Of a stretch of 64,000 nucleotides of DNA, positions 1 through 8,922 are shown piece after piece. The notes beneath the pieces are model-generated. The model was not told where the DNA came from, made no database searches, and saw only the letters and a list, made by a program, of their open reading frames with translations. This stretch comes from Aromatoleum diolicum (GTDB lineage Bacteria > Pseudomonadota > Gammaproteobacteria > Burkholderiales > Rhodocyclaceae). Within the stretch, counting starts at the first letter, position 1, and every line of letters begins with the position of its first letter. The stretch covers positions 62,001 to 126,000 of the forward strand of contig NZ_WTVQ01000001.1 of assembly GCF_012910955.1 (NCBI RefSeq). The letters run 5' to 3'. A program made the position numbers and the translations under genes.

Positions 1-292
1 CGTAGGCCGTGACAGTGGCCCCGCGGTGGAACAGCTCGTCCACGATCACCCGGCTGGGTGCTTCGCGCATGTCGTCGGTATCGGGCTTGAAGGCCAGCCC
101 CCACAGGGCGAAGCGGCGCCCGCTGAGGTCGTTGCCGAAGCGGTGCACGATCTTGTCGATCAGCACGTGCTTCTGTGCCTCGTTCGCGGCGGCCTCGACC
201 GCCGACAGCACTTTCAGCTCGCCACCATGCTCGTCCGCCATGCTGATCAGCGCCTTGACGTCGTTGGGGAAGCACGAGCCCCCGTAACCGCA
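1..292 (-). pseudogene. UDP-glucose 6-dehydrogenase fragment, broken at both visible ends
   Basis: Read on the minus strand, this stretch translates as the C-terminal part of a UDP-glucose/UDP-mannuronate-type dehydrogenase, which oxidises UDP-glucose to UDP-glucuronate for exopolysaccharide. It begins exactly at the catalytic motif [15 protein letters not shown] (the Cys in GGSCFP is the family nucleophile) and continues through the NAD-enzyme C-terminal domain with [16 protein letters not shown], then runs off the window start. The roughly 250 residues that should precede the catalytic motif are missing: upstream of base 292 the sequence becomes a sugar-transferase gene on the other strand. 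The C-terminus may be intact outside the window. It is a remnant unless the junction is an assembly error. Confidence 0.75.
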
Positions 293-304
293 ACGGCCCC
301 ACAG

Positions 305-964
305 CCGCGCATTCTTGCGCTGCTCGACGACCTCAAGGACACAACCGCGTCGATCTATTTCGTACCCGACATCTTCGTCACCGACCTGATCCAGGGGCGG
401 CTCGAAAACGTCGGCGGCATGGCCGTCGTGGGCGTGTGCGAAACGCCCTTCACCGGTTTCAACAACATCGTCAAGCGCCTGTCGGATTTCATCCTGGCGC
501 TCCTGATCCTGCTGCTGCTGACCCCGCTGCTGCTGGCCGTCGCCATCGGCGTCAAGCTTTCCTCGCCCGGCCCCGTCATCTTCAAGCAACGGCGCTACGG
601 CCTCGACGGCCGGATCACAGCTTTCGGCGCCTTTATCCGCCGGACTTCGCTCGACGAGCTGCCGCAGTTCCTCAACGTGCTGCAGGGACGCATGAGCATC
701 GTCGGCCCCCGCCCGCACGCGGTCGCGCACAACGAGACCTACCGCAGGCTGATCAAGGGCTACATGATCCGGCACAAGGTGAAACCCGGGATCACAGGCT
801 GGGCCCAGGTAAACGGCTATCGGGGGGAAACCGATACCGTCGACAAGATAGAAAAGCGCATCGCGTACGACCTCGACTACCTGCGTAACTGGTCCCTGGG
901 CTTCGACCTCTGGATCATCTTCAAGACGGCGTTGCTGGTGGTGAAAGACCGCAACGCGTATTGA
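305..964 (+). pseudogene. Undecaprenyl-phosphate glucose phosphotransferase (WcaJ-type) remnant
   Basis: The reading frame matches the C-terminal half of the polyisoprenyl-phosphate hexose-1-phosphate transferases that start exopolysaccharide synthesis. Visible parts are [12 protein letters not shown], one membrane segment (about bases 480-560), [45 protein letters not shown] and a C-terminus ending DRNAY. Two defects are seen. The N-terminal CoA-binding-like and membrane half is absent, replaced by the opposite-strand dehydrogenase fragment. Directly after YGLDG (about base 611) the protein jumps to RITAFGAF, skipping some 28 residues that in this family carry the KFRSM motif needed for catalysis. 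The frame stays open upstream to base 26 only by reading the antisense of the dehydrogenase. It is probably non-functional. Confidence 0.7.
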
Positions 965-1180
965 CGCAGACGAGCCTCCCGCGAGGGCGACCGGACCTGA
1001 CCGCCGGGGCGCGGACGCCCTCGTCACCGAGCCGGCGCGCCCGGCCACGGTGCGATAATGGCGACGACGGTGCGGCCACTGGCACAATGGCGGCAATGAA
1101 GCCCTTGTCTGTAGGCAGATGCGTAGCTACGGCGCAAGGGGACCAGAAATTCCCCGAAAAACCCCAGGATCCCCGCCTGC

Positions 1181-1942
1181 ATGAAAATCGCCACCTGGAA
1201 CGTCAACTCGCTCAAAGTCCGACTGCCCCACGTCATCGACTGGATCGCCGCGAATCGCCCCGACGCGTTGTGCCTGCAAGAGCTCAAGATGGAGGACAAG
1301 GCCTTCCCCGTCGCGGAACTCGAAGCGGTCGGCTACCACGCGGCGTTCAACGGCCAGAAGACTTATAACGGCGTCGCGATCCTCAGCCCGGCGCCGCTCG
1401 AAGCAGTCGTGCGCGACATCCCCGGCTTCGCCGACGAGCAGAAGCGCATCATTGCCGCCACGATCGGCGGCGTTCGCGTGATCAGCGCGTATTTTCCGAA
1501 CGGGCAGGCCGTCGGCTCGGACAAGTTCGCCTACAAGCTGCGCTGGCTCGCCGCGCTCACCGACTGGCTGCGCGAGGAACTGAAGACCCACGAGCGCCTC
1601 GTGCTGGCGGGCGACTTCAACATCGCCCCGGAAGACCGCGACGCCCATCCCGACTGGAAAGAAGAGATCCATGTGTCGGCCCCCGAACGGACGGCGTTCG
1701 CGGCCCTGGCCGCACTCGGACTGCGCGACGTGTTCCGGCAATTCGACCAGCCCGAGTCGAGCTATTCGTGGTGGGACTACCGCATGGGCGCTTTCCGGCG
1801 CAATTTCGGCCTGCGCATCGACCATATCCTGGTGTCACCGGCTTTGTGCGCCGGCTGCCGCAGTTGCACCATCGACAAGACGCCGCGCAAACTCGAACGC
1901 CCGTCGGACCACGCGCCGGTGAGCGTCGAGTTCGACCTGTAA
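1181..1942 (+). CDS. xth: Exodeoxyribonuclease III
   Basis: This 253-residue enzyme belongs to the ExoIII/AP-endonuclease family, which cuts DNA at abasic sites and removes 3' blocks in base-excision repair. It starts MKIATWNVNSLKVRLP, has the metal-binding LQE with Glu34, the GDFNIAPEDRD loop, and the C-terminal RIDHIL and SDHAPV motifs carrying catalytic Asp and His. Length is normal for XthA (about 250-270). The 216 bases upstream (965-1180) show no gene and no convincing promoter. A Crp/Fnr-type regulator follows 29 bases downstream on the same strand. Confidence 0.93.
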   Translation: MKIATWNVNSLKVRLPHVIDWIAANRPDALCLQELKMEDKAFPVAELEAVGYHAAFNGQKTYNGVAILSPAPLEAVVRDIPGFADEQKRIIAATIGGVRVISAYFPNGQAVGSDKFAYKLRWLAALTDWLREELKTHERLVLAGDFNIAPEDRDAHPDWKEEIHVSAPERTAFAALAALGLRDVFRQFDQPESSYSWWDYRMGAFRRNFGLRIDHILVSPALCAGCRSCTIDKTPRKLERPSDHAPVSVEFDL

Positions 1943-1971
1943 GCCCACCACGCACCGGACGCTGAACGCCA

Positions 1972-2649
1972 ATGAACCCACATCCCCCGGAACTGGCACG
2001 TCTCGCCGAACGCTACCCGATGATTTCGGCGCTGCCCGAGTCCGCACAATTGCGTCTGTTACGTGGTGCTCGCTGGGCACGGGTACCGGCGGGGAGTCTG
2101 CTGTTCGACGATCATCAGGCCTGCGAAGGGTTTCCCTTCGTCGTCGAAGGATCGGTGCGCGTGGTGAAATGCGCCCCCAACGGGCGCGAACTGCCGCTGT
2201 ACCGCGTCTCAGCGGGCGAAACCTGCATCATTTCCTCATCCTGCCTGCTTGGTCACGAGGACTACAACGCGCGCGGCATCGCCGAAGCCGATACCGTGTT
2301 GCTGCTGCTGCCAAAGCACGACTTCGACGAACTTCTCGCCGAACCCGCATTCCGCAGCTTCGTGTTCCACCTTTTCGCCGAGCGCATCGCCGATCTGATG
2401 CAACTGATCGAGGAAGTCGCATTTCACCGCCTCGATCAGCGCCTCGCCGCACAGTTGCTCGGCAAGGGCCACACCCTCCACGTGACGCACCAGCAACTCG
2501 CCGACGAGTTGGGCAGCGTGCGCGAATTCGTCAGCCGGCTGCTGAAAGGCTTTGCGGCACAGGGCCTGGTGAAGCTGTCACGCGAACAGATCGAGATCCT
2601 CGACCCCGCGGGTCTGCGCAAGATGGCCAGCGAAGGGCGGCAGGACTAG
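1972..2649 (+). CDS. Crp/Fnr family transcriptional regulator
   Basis: This 225-residue protein has an N-terminal cyclic-nucleotide-binding-like beta-roll (about residues 15-130), a dimer helix, and a C-terminal winged helix. The recognition helix reads SVREFVSRLLKGF; its R-E-x-x-x-R spacing resembles CRP (RETVGR), which reads TGTGA-like half sites. There is no N-terminal four-cysteine cluster as in FNR, so no Fe-S cluster is expected. Cys85 and Cys91 in GETCIISSSCLLG sit where the effector pocket would be and could be redox or sulfur sensing, but that is inference. A perfect Crp-type palindrome lies 87 bases after the stop, ahead of a DUF2892 gene, suggesting that gene is a target. Confidence 0.88.
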   Translation: MNPHPPELARLAERYPMISALPESAQLRLLRGARWARVPAGSLLFDDHQACEGFPFVVEGSVRVVKCAPNGRELPLYRVSAGETCIISSSCLLGHEDYNARGIAEADTVLLLLPKHDFDELLAEPAFRSFVFHLFAERIADLMQLIEEVAFHRLDQRLAAQLLGKGHTLHVTHQQLADELGSVREFVSRLLKGFAAQGLVKLSREQIEILDPAGLRKMASEGRQD

Positions 2650-2735
2650 ACAGGGCGCCCTGCTCCGCCACGGGGGCACTTCGAACGTGGTGACGCCCCG
2701 TGAGCGGAAGAACAGGTATCGGACGCCCCCCGCTG

Positions 2736-2751
2736 TGTAACCGAGGTTACA
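2736..2751. promoter_or_regulatory. Crp-type palindrome upstream of the DUF2892 gene
   Basis: TGTAA-N6-TTACA, with the whole element reading TGTAACC-GA-GGTTACA, is a perfect inverted repeat with the 16-base geometry of CRP sites (TGTGA-N6-TCACA). It lies 63 bases before the DUF2892 start and 86 bases after the gene for a Crp/Fnr regulator whose recognition helix has CRP-like residues. Binding by that neighbour is inferred. The same intergenic stretch also holds a weak hairpin (2669-2702) that may end the regulator transcript. Confidence 0.6.
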
Positions 2752-2814
2752 GACCCGCCGCCGATCGGGTGGTCAAATACGCTTGCTCATCCTGACACCC
2801 GAACGGAGAAAATC

Positions 2815-3009
2815 ATGAATGCAAACGTTGGCGGCATGGACAAGATCCTGCGCATCGTCGCTGGCCTGGTACTGATCGTCCTCGCCATCATGGGCATCGG
2901 TGCCCCCTGGACGTGGATCGGCGTCGTACCCCTCGCTACCGGCCTGCTGGGCTGGTGCCCGGCCTACTCGATCTTCGGCATGAACACCTGCCCGATGAAG
3001 AAAGCCTGA
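2815..3009 (+). CDS. DUF2892 (YgaP C-terminal-like) small inner-membrane protein
   Basis: This 64-residue protein has an N-terminal MDKILRIVAG amphipathic stretch, two hydrophobic segments (about residues 14-30 and 34-46) and the typical GWCPAYSIFGMNTCP tail with two cysteines ten residues apart. It matches the DUF2892 family, found alone or fused to rhodanese domains as in YgaP, and often linked with sulfur or thiol metabolism. Function is otherwise unknown. The ATG has a purine-rich GAACGGAGAAA leader. A palindromic operator and a Crp/Fnr regulator sit upstream, and a strong terminator follows, so it is probably a single-gene transcription unit under that regulator. Confidence 0.85.
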   Translation: MNANVGGMDKILRIVAGLVLIVLAIMGIGAPWTWIGVVPLATGLLGWCPAYSIFGMNTCPMKKA

Positions 3010-3034
3010 ACGGCTCGCGACGCATCGCATCACC

Positions 3035-3058
3035 AAAGCCGGGGCAACCCGGCTTTTT
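3035..3058 (+). terminator. Rho-independent terminator after the DUF2892 gene
   Basis: AAAGCCGGG-GCAA-CCCGGCTTT followed by further T residues: a 9-bp stem with a tetraloop and a T tract. It lies between convergent genes (DUF2892 on plus, rsmA on minus). Because the stem is flanked by A and T runs it could act in both directions. Confidence 0.85.
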
Positions 3059-3069
3059 CATTTCCGCCA

Positions 3070-3849
3070 TCACTTCGACTTCATCGCGACGTGGTTGGCA
3101 ATGGCAATGTACTCGGCAACACTCAGGCGCTCGCCACGCAGGCCGGGGTCGAGCCCGAGTGCGGCAAAATCCCGTTCGTCGAGAAAATCCCGCAGCGTAT
3201 TGCGCAGCGTCTTGCGCCGCTGGCCGAACGCCGCCGCGACGATGCTTTCCAGCAGCCCCTCGTCCTGCGCGGCAAGCTGCTCGGGCGGCAGCGGAACCAT
3301 CCGCACGATACTGGACGTCACCTTGGGCGCCGGGCGGAACGCCCCCGGCGGCACATCGAACAGCCGCCCCATGCGGAAGCGGTACTGCAGCATCACCGAC
3401 AGGCGGCCATAGTCGTCGGTACCCGGCTCCGCCACCATGCGCATCACCACCTCCTTCTGCAGCATGAAGGTCATGTCGCTGACCTGGCCCGCATACGCGG
3501 CAAGGTGGAACAGCAAGGGGGTGGAGATGTTGTACGGAAGATTGCCGACGACCCTGAGCGGCGCCCCAAGCTGGCCGAAATCGAACTTCAGCGCATCGCC
3601 CTGGTGGATCGTCAGATGCTCCAGGGTGTAGCGTTCCTGCAGGCGGGCAATCAGGTCGCGGTCGATTTCCACCACGTGGAGATGCCCCAGACGCTCGACC
3701 AGCGGATCGGTCATCGCCCCCAGGCCGGGGCCGATCTCGACCATGGTCTCGCCCGCCACCGGCCGGATCGCGTCGATGATCTTGCGGATGATGTTCGGGT
3801 CGGACAGGAAGTTCTGCCCAAAACGCTTGCGGGCACGGTGCTCGGTCAT
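3070..3849 (-). CDS. rsmA: 16S rRNA adenine dimethyltransferase
   Basis: RsmA/KsgA uses SAM to dimethylate two adjacent adenines near the 3' end of 16S rRNA during small-subunit maturation. The 259-residue protein starts [21 protein letters not shown], has the SAM loop [14 protein letters not shown], the acidic VVEIDRDL, and the catalytic NLPYNIST motif. Length is slightly short of the E. coli enzyme (273). The ATG at 3849 was chosen because RFGQNFL starts nearly every family member; the frame is open further upstream without family similarity. It ends the conserved lptD-surA-pdxA-rsmA gene run, 160 bases after pdxA. Confidence 0.94.
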   Translation of the reverse strand: MTEHRARKRFGQNFLSDPNIIRKIIDAIRPVAGETMVEIGPGLGAMTDPLVERLGHLHVVEIDRDLIARLQERYTLEHLTIHQGDALKFDFGQLGAPLRVVGNLPYNISTPLLFHLAAYAGQVSDMTFMLQKEVVMRMVAEPGTDDYGRLSVMLQYRFRMGRLFDVPPGAFRPAPKVTSSIVRMVPLPPEQLAAQDEGLLESIVAAAFGQRRKTLRNTLRDFLDERDFAALGLDPGLRGERLSVAEYIAIANHVAMKSK

Positions 3850-4009
3850 TGGTCTTCTCGTTTCTTCTTGATTCAAGGAAGCGGGGCCGCGCAGCGTTTG
3901 CACAATGCAGCCCCCGCTGCGGCGGCTTTCGGGGCGAGGCGTCCGCCGCGCGCCATCGAGCACCGGAAGCCACCGCAGCGGGGGCGGGTCACCCGCACCG
4001 ACGGCAACT

Positions 4010-4984
4010 TCAGGCGCGCACGCGCGCCATGTCGATCGCCAGTTCCACGGCAGCGAACAGACTACCCGGGTCGGCGCGCCCGGTCCCGGCGAGATCCAGC
4101 GCCGTGCCATGATCGACCGAGGTGCGGATGATCGGCAGCCCCAGCGTGACATTCACCCCGCCGCCAAAACTCGCGTGCTTCAGCACCGGCAAGCCCTGGT
4201 CGTGATACATCGCCAGCACCGCGTCACCCTGCTCCAGCGTATGCGGCACGAACAAGGTGTCCGCGGGCAACGGCCCGATCAGGCGCATCCCCTCGGCACG
4301 CAATGTCTCCAGCACCGGCGTGATGATCTCGATTTCCTCGCGCCCCATGTGCCCGCCCTCGCCCGCGTGCGGGTTGAGCCCCGCCACCAGGATGCGCGGC
4401 GCTGCCAGCGCGAAGCGCGCCACCAGATCGGCATGCAGGATGCGCAGCGTCTCCTCGAGCACTTCGCGCGTGATCGCTGCCGGCACCGCGGCGAGCGGCA
4501 GATGCGTCGTCGCCAGCGCCACCCGCAGCCCGCCGCCGACCAGCATCATCACCACCAGCGGCGTATGCGTGTGCTCGGCCAAATACTCCGTGTGCCCGGT
4601 GAATGCCACGCCGGCATCGTTGATGACGCCCTTGTGCACCGGCGCCGTCACCATGCCGGCAAATTCGCCGGACTGACACCCCGCCAGCGCCCGATCGAGC
4701 AGCGCCAGCACGTAGCTCGCATTCGCCGGGTCGAGCACTCCCGCCTGCGCCGGCGCATTCAGCGGCACATGCAGTACTTCGAGCGCGCCGGCCGGTCCTC
4801 GGCCAAGCGCCGCATCGAACGGCACCACCCGTCGCGATTTGCCGCCACGCGCCCGGATCAGCCCGATATCGCCGAGCACCACCAGGCGCACCGGCCAGTC
4901 ACGCTCGAGCAGCCGCGCGCACAACTCCGGCCCCACGCCGGCAGGTTCGCCGCTCGTGATGGCGAAAATGGGGAGAGCCGACAA
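4010..4984 (-). CDS. pdxA: 4-hydroxythreonine-4-phosphate dehydrogenase
   Basis: PdxA oxidises 4-phosphohydroxy-L-threonine in the DXP-dependent pyridoxal phosphate pathway. The 324-residue protein begins [21 protein letters not shown] (substrate-binding start of the family), contains the metal-ligand region [20 protein letters not shown] and the [11 protein letters not shown] motif. Length is normal (about 330). It lies 8 bases after surA and before rsmA in the same direction, an order kept across many gamma- and betaproteobacteria, so co-transcription is very likely. Confidence 0.94.
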   Translation of the reverse strand: MSALPIFAITSGEPAGVGPELCARLLERDWPVRLVVLGDIGLIRARGGKSRRVVPFDAALGRGPAGALEVLHVPLNAPAQAGVLDPANASYVLALLDRALAGCQSGEFAGMVTAPVHKGVINDAGVAFTGHTEYLAEHTHTPLVVMMLVGGGLRVALATTHLPLAAVPAAITREVLEETLRILHADLVARFALAAPRILVAGLNPHAGEGGHMGREEIEIITPVLETLRAEGMRLIGPLPADTLFVPHTLEQGDAVLAMYHDQGLPVLKHASFGGGVNVTLGLPIIRTSVDHGTALDLAGTGRADPGSLFAAVELAIDMARVRA

Positions 4985-4992
4985 TTGAGCGC

Positions 4993-6312
4993 TCAGTCCT
5001 TTTCCGTCCGGAATTCGACGTAGGTCCGGTCACGCAGCTGGCGCAACCACTCCTCGTACGCCTCGTCGGCCTTGCGCTCGCGCAGGGCATTGCGTGCGGC
5101 GTTGCGCTTGCGCTCATCGGACACGTCCTGCGTGCGACGCGCCTCGACCTGGATCAGGTGCCAGCCGAAGGGCGAGCGCACCGGCGGACTGACTTCGCCC
5201 GGCTTGAGTGCGTCCATCGCACGCTCGAACTCGGGCACCGTATCACCCGGATTGAGCCAGCCCAAATCGCCGCCCTTCGCCGACGACAAGTCGGCAGAAT
5301 GCGCCTTGGCCAGATCGGCAAAGCTCGCGCCATTGACGACGCGCTCGCGCAGGCCGATCAGGCGACTCTCCGCGTCGGCATCGGTAAGGATCTCCGAAGT
5401 CCGGATCAGGATGTGACGCGCCCGCGTCTGCTGCATCTGCTGCGCCTCGGCGGCACCACTCCCGCGCTTGTCGATCAGTTTGACGATGTGCAGACCAGCC
5501 GCACTGCGCATGATCTGCGACACCTCGCCCGGCTTCATTCCGCGCACCGCATCGGCGAACATCGCCGGCAGGCGGTCGCGCTTGCGCCAGCCCAGGTCGC
5601 CGCCGTTCAACGCATCCGGCGCATCCGAATACGCGGCAGCGAGACGACCGAAATCCTCCCCCGCGCGCAGGCGCGCTGCCACATCCTCAGCACGCGCTGC
5701 GCGCTCCGACATCTGTTTGAGGTCCGCGCTTTCGGGCACGCGCACCAGAATGTGCGCAATCTGGAATTCCTCGCCCGACAGGGCCTCCGGATTGTTGGTC
5801 AGGAAGTTGTCGATCTCAGCATCGGTCACCACCACCCGGCTGTCGACCTCGCGCTCGCGCAGGCGGGTAAGCAGGATTTCGCTGCGGATCTGGTCGCGGA
5901 ACCGGTTCCAGCTGACGCCGTCCTTTTCCAGCGTCAGGCGCAGGTCGGTGAGACTCAGGCGGTTGTTTTCGGCGATCCGCGCAATGGCGCGTTCGAGCGT
6001 CGCATCGTCAACGCGCAAGGAAGTTTCCGCCGCAAGCTGCAACTGCGCGCGCTCGAGCACCAGCCGCTCGAGCAGTTGCCGCTCGAACACCTCGGCAGGC
6101 GGCAGCGCCGTGCCCTGGCGCGCGAGCTGGCGACTGGCCTGCTGGACGCGATCGCGCAGTTCGAGCGTCGTGATGACCTCGTTATTGACGACCGCCACAA
6201 TGCGGTCGACTTCGACCGTACGCGGGGTGGCCGCATGGGCGGGAAGCAGTGCGGCGACGCAGGACAGGCCGGCAAACAGGGCAAGGCTCAAGCGCGAAGG
6301 GATTCGTATCAT
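4993..6312 (-). CDS. surA: Periplasmic chaperone / peptidyl-prolyl isomerase SurA
   Basis: SurA escorts unfolded outer-membrane proteins across the periplasm to the Bam complex. The 439-residue precursor starts [18 protein letters not shown] with a signal peptide cut near PAHA-ATP. It then has the N-terminal chaperone domain ([22 protein letters not shown]), and two parvulin domains, the first near [13 protein letters not shown] and the second near [12 protein letters not shown], each with the GGDLGW loop. Length matches E. coli (428). The ATG at 6312 is preferred because the signal peptide begins there; longer frames upstream have no similarity. It lies 35 bases after lptD, whose folding depends on SurA. 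Confidence 0.94.
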   Translation of the reverse strand: MIRIPSRLSLALFAGLSCVAALLPAHAATPRTVEVDRIVAVVNNEVITTLELRDRVQQASRQLARQGTALPPAEVFERQLLERLVLERAQLQLAAETSLRVDDATLERAIARIAENNRLSLTDLRLTLEKDGVSWNRFRDQIRSEILLTRLREREVDSRVVVTDAEIDNFLTNNPEALSGEEFQIAHILVRVPESADLKQMSERAARAEDVAARLRAGEDFGRLAAAYSDAPDALNGGDLGWRKRDRLPAMFADAVRGMKPGEVSQIMRSAAGLHIVKLIDKRGSGAAEAQQMQQTRARHILIRTSEILTDADAESRLIGLRERVVNGASFADLAKAHSADLSSAKGGDLGWLNPGDTVPEFERAMDALKPGEVSPPVRSPFGWHLIQVEARRTQDVSDERKRNAARNALRERKADEAYEEWLRQLRDRTYVEFRTEKD

Positions 6313-6347
6313 GGTCTGTCGTGATGTGGATGGGGGCTGCGTGACAC

Positions 6348-8810
6348 TCATTCGGAACCGAAAACGCGGTCGCCGATGGGTTCGTTGATCTTCCCATAAC
6401 CGGCAACGCTGCGTTTGAGAAGATTGACCGGACTGGAGCCGACACTGGCCAGGTCGTTCAGTTCGAGTTGCAGGAAGACCGCCTGGGTGACGTCGTCGGG
6501 ATTGGTGGCAAAACGGTGCACCGCGGCACGGAAGGCCCAGCAACCGCCGTCGTACTCGAGCCCGGCAATGGTTTCCGTAACGCGGTTTTCCTTCAGGGAA
6601 CGGGTGACCCGCCCGACACCGTACCATCGGCCGCCCAGCGGCCACTGGCCGGAGACGTCCAGATCCTGGAGGATGTCACGCGAATAGCGGTAGGAAAGGT
6701 TCAGTGCCTTGGCGTAATCAGGCTGGTAGCGCACGCCGAAATTGAAGCGCTCGGTCCAGGTGTCGCGCGGGTTGTACTGCCACGCCGAGTCGAGGGATAC
6801 GGCCTGCGCGACGCGCCCGCTGAACGCCGCGAGAACGTCTGCACGGCGCCCGGTGCGCGGCACTTCGCCTGGCAGGGTGACGCGCTGGTCGTCGAAATAG
6901 AAACGCTGGCCGACCGTCGCACGCAGACGCTCGGCGCCGGTTTCGGGATCGATCAGGCGCGACGTGACCGCGGCCGTGACCTGGTTGGCGTCGGCGATGC
7001 GGTCGCCGCCCGAATACAGGTTTTCCGAGAAGATCTGCGCGAATCCGAAGTCGTAGCGCGACGTATCGAACAAGGGAATATCGTCCTGCTCGCGATGCGG
7101 CACCTTGACGTAATAGACGCGTGGCTCGAGCGTCTGCAGGTAGTTGCGGCCAAAGAAATCCGCCTCACGCTCGAACGTCAGGCCGCTGTCGATGGAGAAA
7201 ATCGGCAGCGAGCGGGTAATCGACTCGCTCTTGGTCAGCGGCCCGCCCGCAACCTCGGGCAAACCGCGGTCGAGCGAATACTGCGTGTGATGCAGCCCGA
7301 GCTTCGGCGTTACGTAATAGCCGGCGCGCTCGAAAGGCAGCGATACCTGAGGATAAAGCGTGAAGCGGCTGCCCTCGGGCATGTTCGCGTCGGGGTGGTC
7401 GAACTTCACATACTCGCCGCGGAAGGCGAACGCCGTGCCTGCCGGCAGTTCGCTGCGGTTCGCATTGAGCAGCAACTGCGGCAGACGCCGATAGGGTTCG
7501 CCCCCCGACAGCGTCTGGTAACTCTGCACCAGCGCCGAAGCATTCCACCATTCGCTGCCGGCGTAGTTCAGACTCCCCGAGCGCACCAGGTTTACCCGCG
7601 ACGCGACCGACAGGCGCGAACTCAGATCCTCGAAATACTCCTTGTCGGTCACGCCGTTCCAGTCGACCGACGCAAACAGGCTGGGGGTAATGATCTGCTG
7701 GTGCTGGAACGAGCCAAGCGCCCGCTCCTCGCCGGTGACGTTGTCACGCGGCAGCCATTCGACCCGGCTTTCACCCCGCTGGGTCGCCGTCAGGTAGCGG
7801 AATTCGGTGGCCAGCTGCACGCCGCGTCGCCCCATGATGCGCGGCGCAATCGTCGCGTCGTAATTGGGTGCGATATTCCAGTAATAAGGAATGGAGATAT
7901 CGAGACCGACCTTGTTCGACGCCCCGTAGGTCGGCGCCAGAAAGCCCGACTGGCGCTGCCCGACCAGCGGAAACTCCGCCCACGGCCACCACAGCATCGG
8001 CACCCCCTGGAACACCACCGAGGCACCGCGCGCGACACCAACCTCGCGGTCGTAATCAAGACGCAAGTCAGCGGCCTTGATATACCAGTCGGGGTCGCTC
8101 GCCTCACAGGTCGACCAGGTCGCATTCTTCAGGCGGTACTGATTCTCACCTTCAAAATACATCACGTCGGCGTGACCACCACCCGACACGACCCGCTCGG
8201 ACTCCTGCCCCCCTGCCGACCGCTCCCGCGCAGCTTCTCCTGCAAGCGGTTTCGCACTGCGGCTGAAACGATATTCCGGCGATTCGAAGGCCCCGACCCG
8301 CTCTGCGAGCTTGAGGCGCGCCTGCGGCCCGCTCATGCTGTCGTCGCCCTGGGTCAGGCGCACATTGCCTTCGGCCTGCGCCTCGTCCTCCAGCTCGCGG
8401 TAGACCAGCTTGTCGGCCGACAGCAGCAGGTCATCGCGCTGCAGCTCGGCCTCGCCCTCGGCAACCAGTTCGACCGAATGCGTACCCCGGATGCGCAAGG
8501 CGCGAACCTCCGTCGCGCCGGCTGCCAGGTCCGCCGCCGCTGCCGGTGGTGCAGCGGGCTGGATCACGGATCTGGCACCGCCCTCGGCGCCGGCTTTCGC
8601 ACCGGGCTTCGCCGCCGCGGGCTGTTCACGGACTTCGCCGGCTGGCGCAGGACGGGCGTCAGCGGGCGCCGGCCTGGCGGGCGTCCGGGCAGTCCCGCCA
8701 CGCACCAGGTCCGGCGACACGACCAGCGGCGGCAATCCGGCCGCCAGTGCGGAGCCCGAGAAACAGCACAGCAACAGCGGAATCAGCCGCAGCTGCGTTC
8801 TCAATCGCAT
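6348..8810 (-). CDS. lptD: LPS-assembly protein LptD
   Basis: LptD is the outer-membrane barrel that inserts lipopolysaccharide into the outer leaflet together with LptE. The 820-residue precursor has a signal peptide (MRLRTQLRLIPLLLCCFSG...ALA), an unusual Ala/Pro-rich linker (about residues 35-105), an OstA/LptA-like jellyroll (RIRGTHSVELVAEGEAELQRDD onward), then a long beta barrel. Conserved cysteines in STCEASDPDWY and near the C-terminus in GGCWAFRAAVHRF fit the essential inter-domain disulfides. The ATG at 8810 was chosen because it opens the signal peptide. The gene is divergent from amgK-murU, an arrangement also seen in pseudomonads. Confidence 0.94.
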   Translation of the reverse strand: MRLRTQLRLIPLLLCCFSGSALAAGLPPLVVSPDLVRGGTARTPARPAPADARPAPAGEVREQPAAAKPGAKAGAEGGARSVIQPAAPPAAAADLAAGATEVRALRIRGTHSVELVAEGEAELQRDDLLLSADKLVYRELEDEAQAEGNVRLTQGDDSMSGPQARLKLAERVGAFESPEYRFSRSAKPLAGEAARERSAGGQESERVVSGGGHADVMYFEGENQYRLKNATWSTCEASDPDWYIKAADLRLDYDREVGVARGASVVFQGVPMLWWPWAEFPLVGQRQSGFLAPTYGASNKVGLDISIPYYWNIAPNYDATIAPRIMGRRGVQLATEFRYLTATQRGESRVEWLPRDNVTGEERALGSFQHQQIITPSLFASVDWNGVTDKEYFEDLSSRLSVASRVNLVRSGSLNYAGSEWWNASALVQSYQTLSGGEPYRRLPQLLLNANRSELPAGTAFAFRGEYVKFDHPDANMPEGSRFTLYPQVSLPFERAGYYVTPKLGLHHTQYSLDRGLPEVAGGPLTKSESITRSLPIFSIDSGLTFEREADFFGRNYLQTLEPRVYYVKVPHREQDDIPLFDTSRYDFGFAQIFSENLYSGGDRIADANQVTAAVTSRLIDPETGAERLRATVGQRFYFDDQRVTLPGEVPRTGRRADVLAAFSGRVAQAVSLDSAWQYNPRDTWTERFNFGVRYQPDYAKALNLSYRYSRDILQDLDVSGQWPLGGRWYGVGRVTRSLKENRVTETIAGLEYDGGCWAFRAAVHRFATNPDDVTQAVFLQLELNDLASVGSSPVNLLKRSVAGYGKINEPIGDRVFGSE

Positions 8811-8922
8811 TTCGCGCAAGCACTTTCCCCAGTCTTGGATGATTGCCGACCGACCATGTCCGGCACAGTCACGGCGTTTTGATAAACTCGCCGATTTTAC
8901 ACGAAGCGTCGTGGAGAACCCG

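Noticed and set aside
961..1368. Open frame across the xth 5' region
   Set aside because: It overlaps the true xth start in another frame and has low-complexity composition; no family match.
6468..8882. Long open plus-strand frame (over 800 codons) opposite lptD
   Set aside because: It is antisense to a gene with clear family motifs; such frames are common at this GC content and the translation is Arg/Gln/His-rich without similarity.
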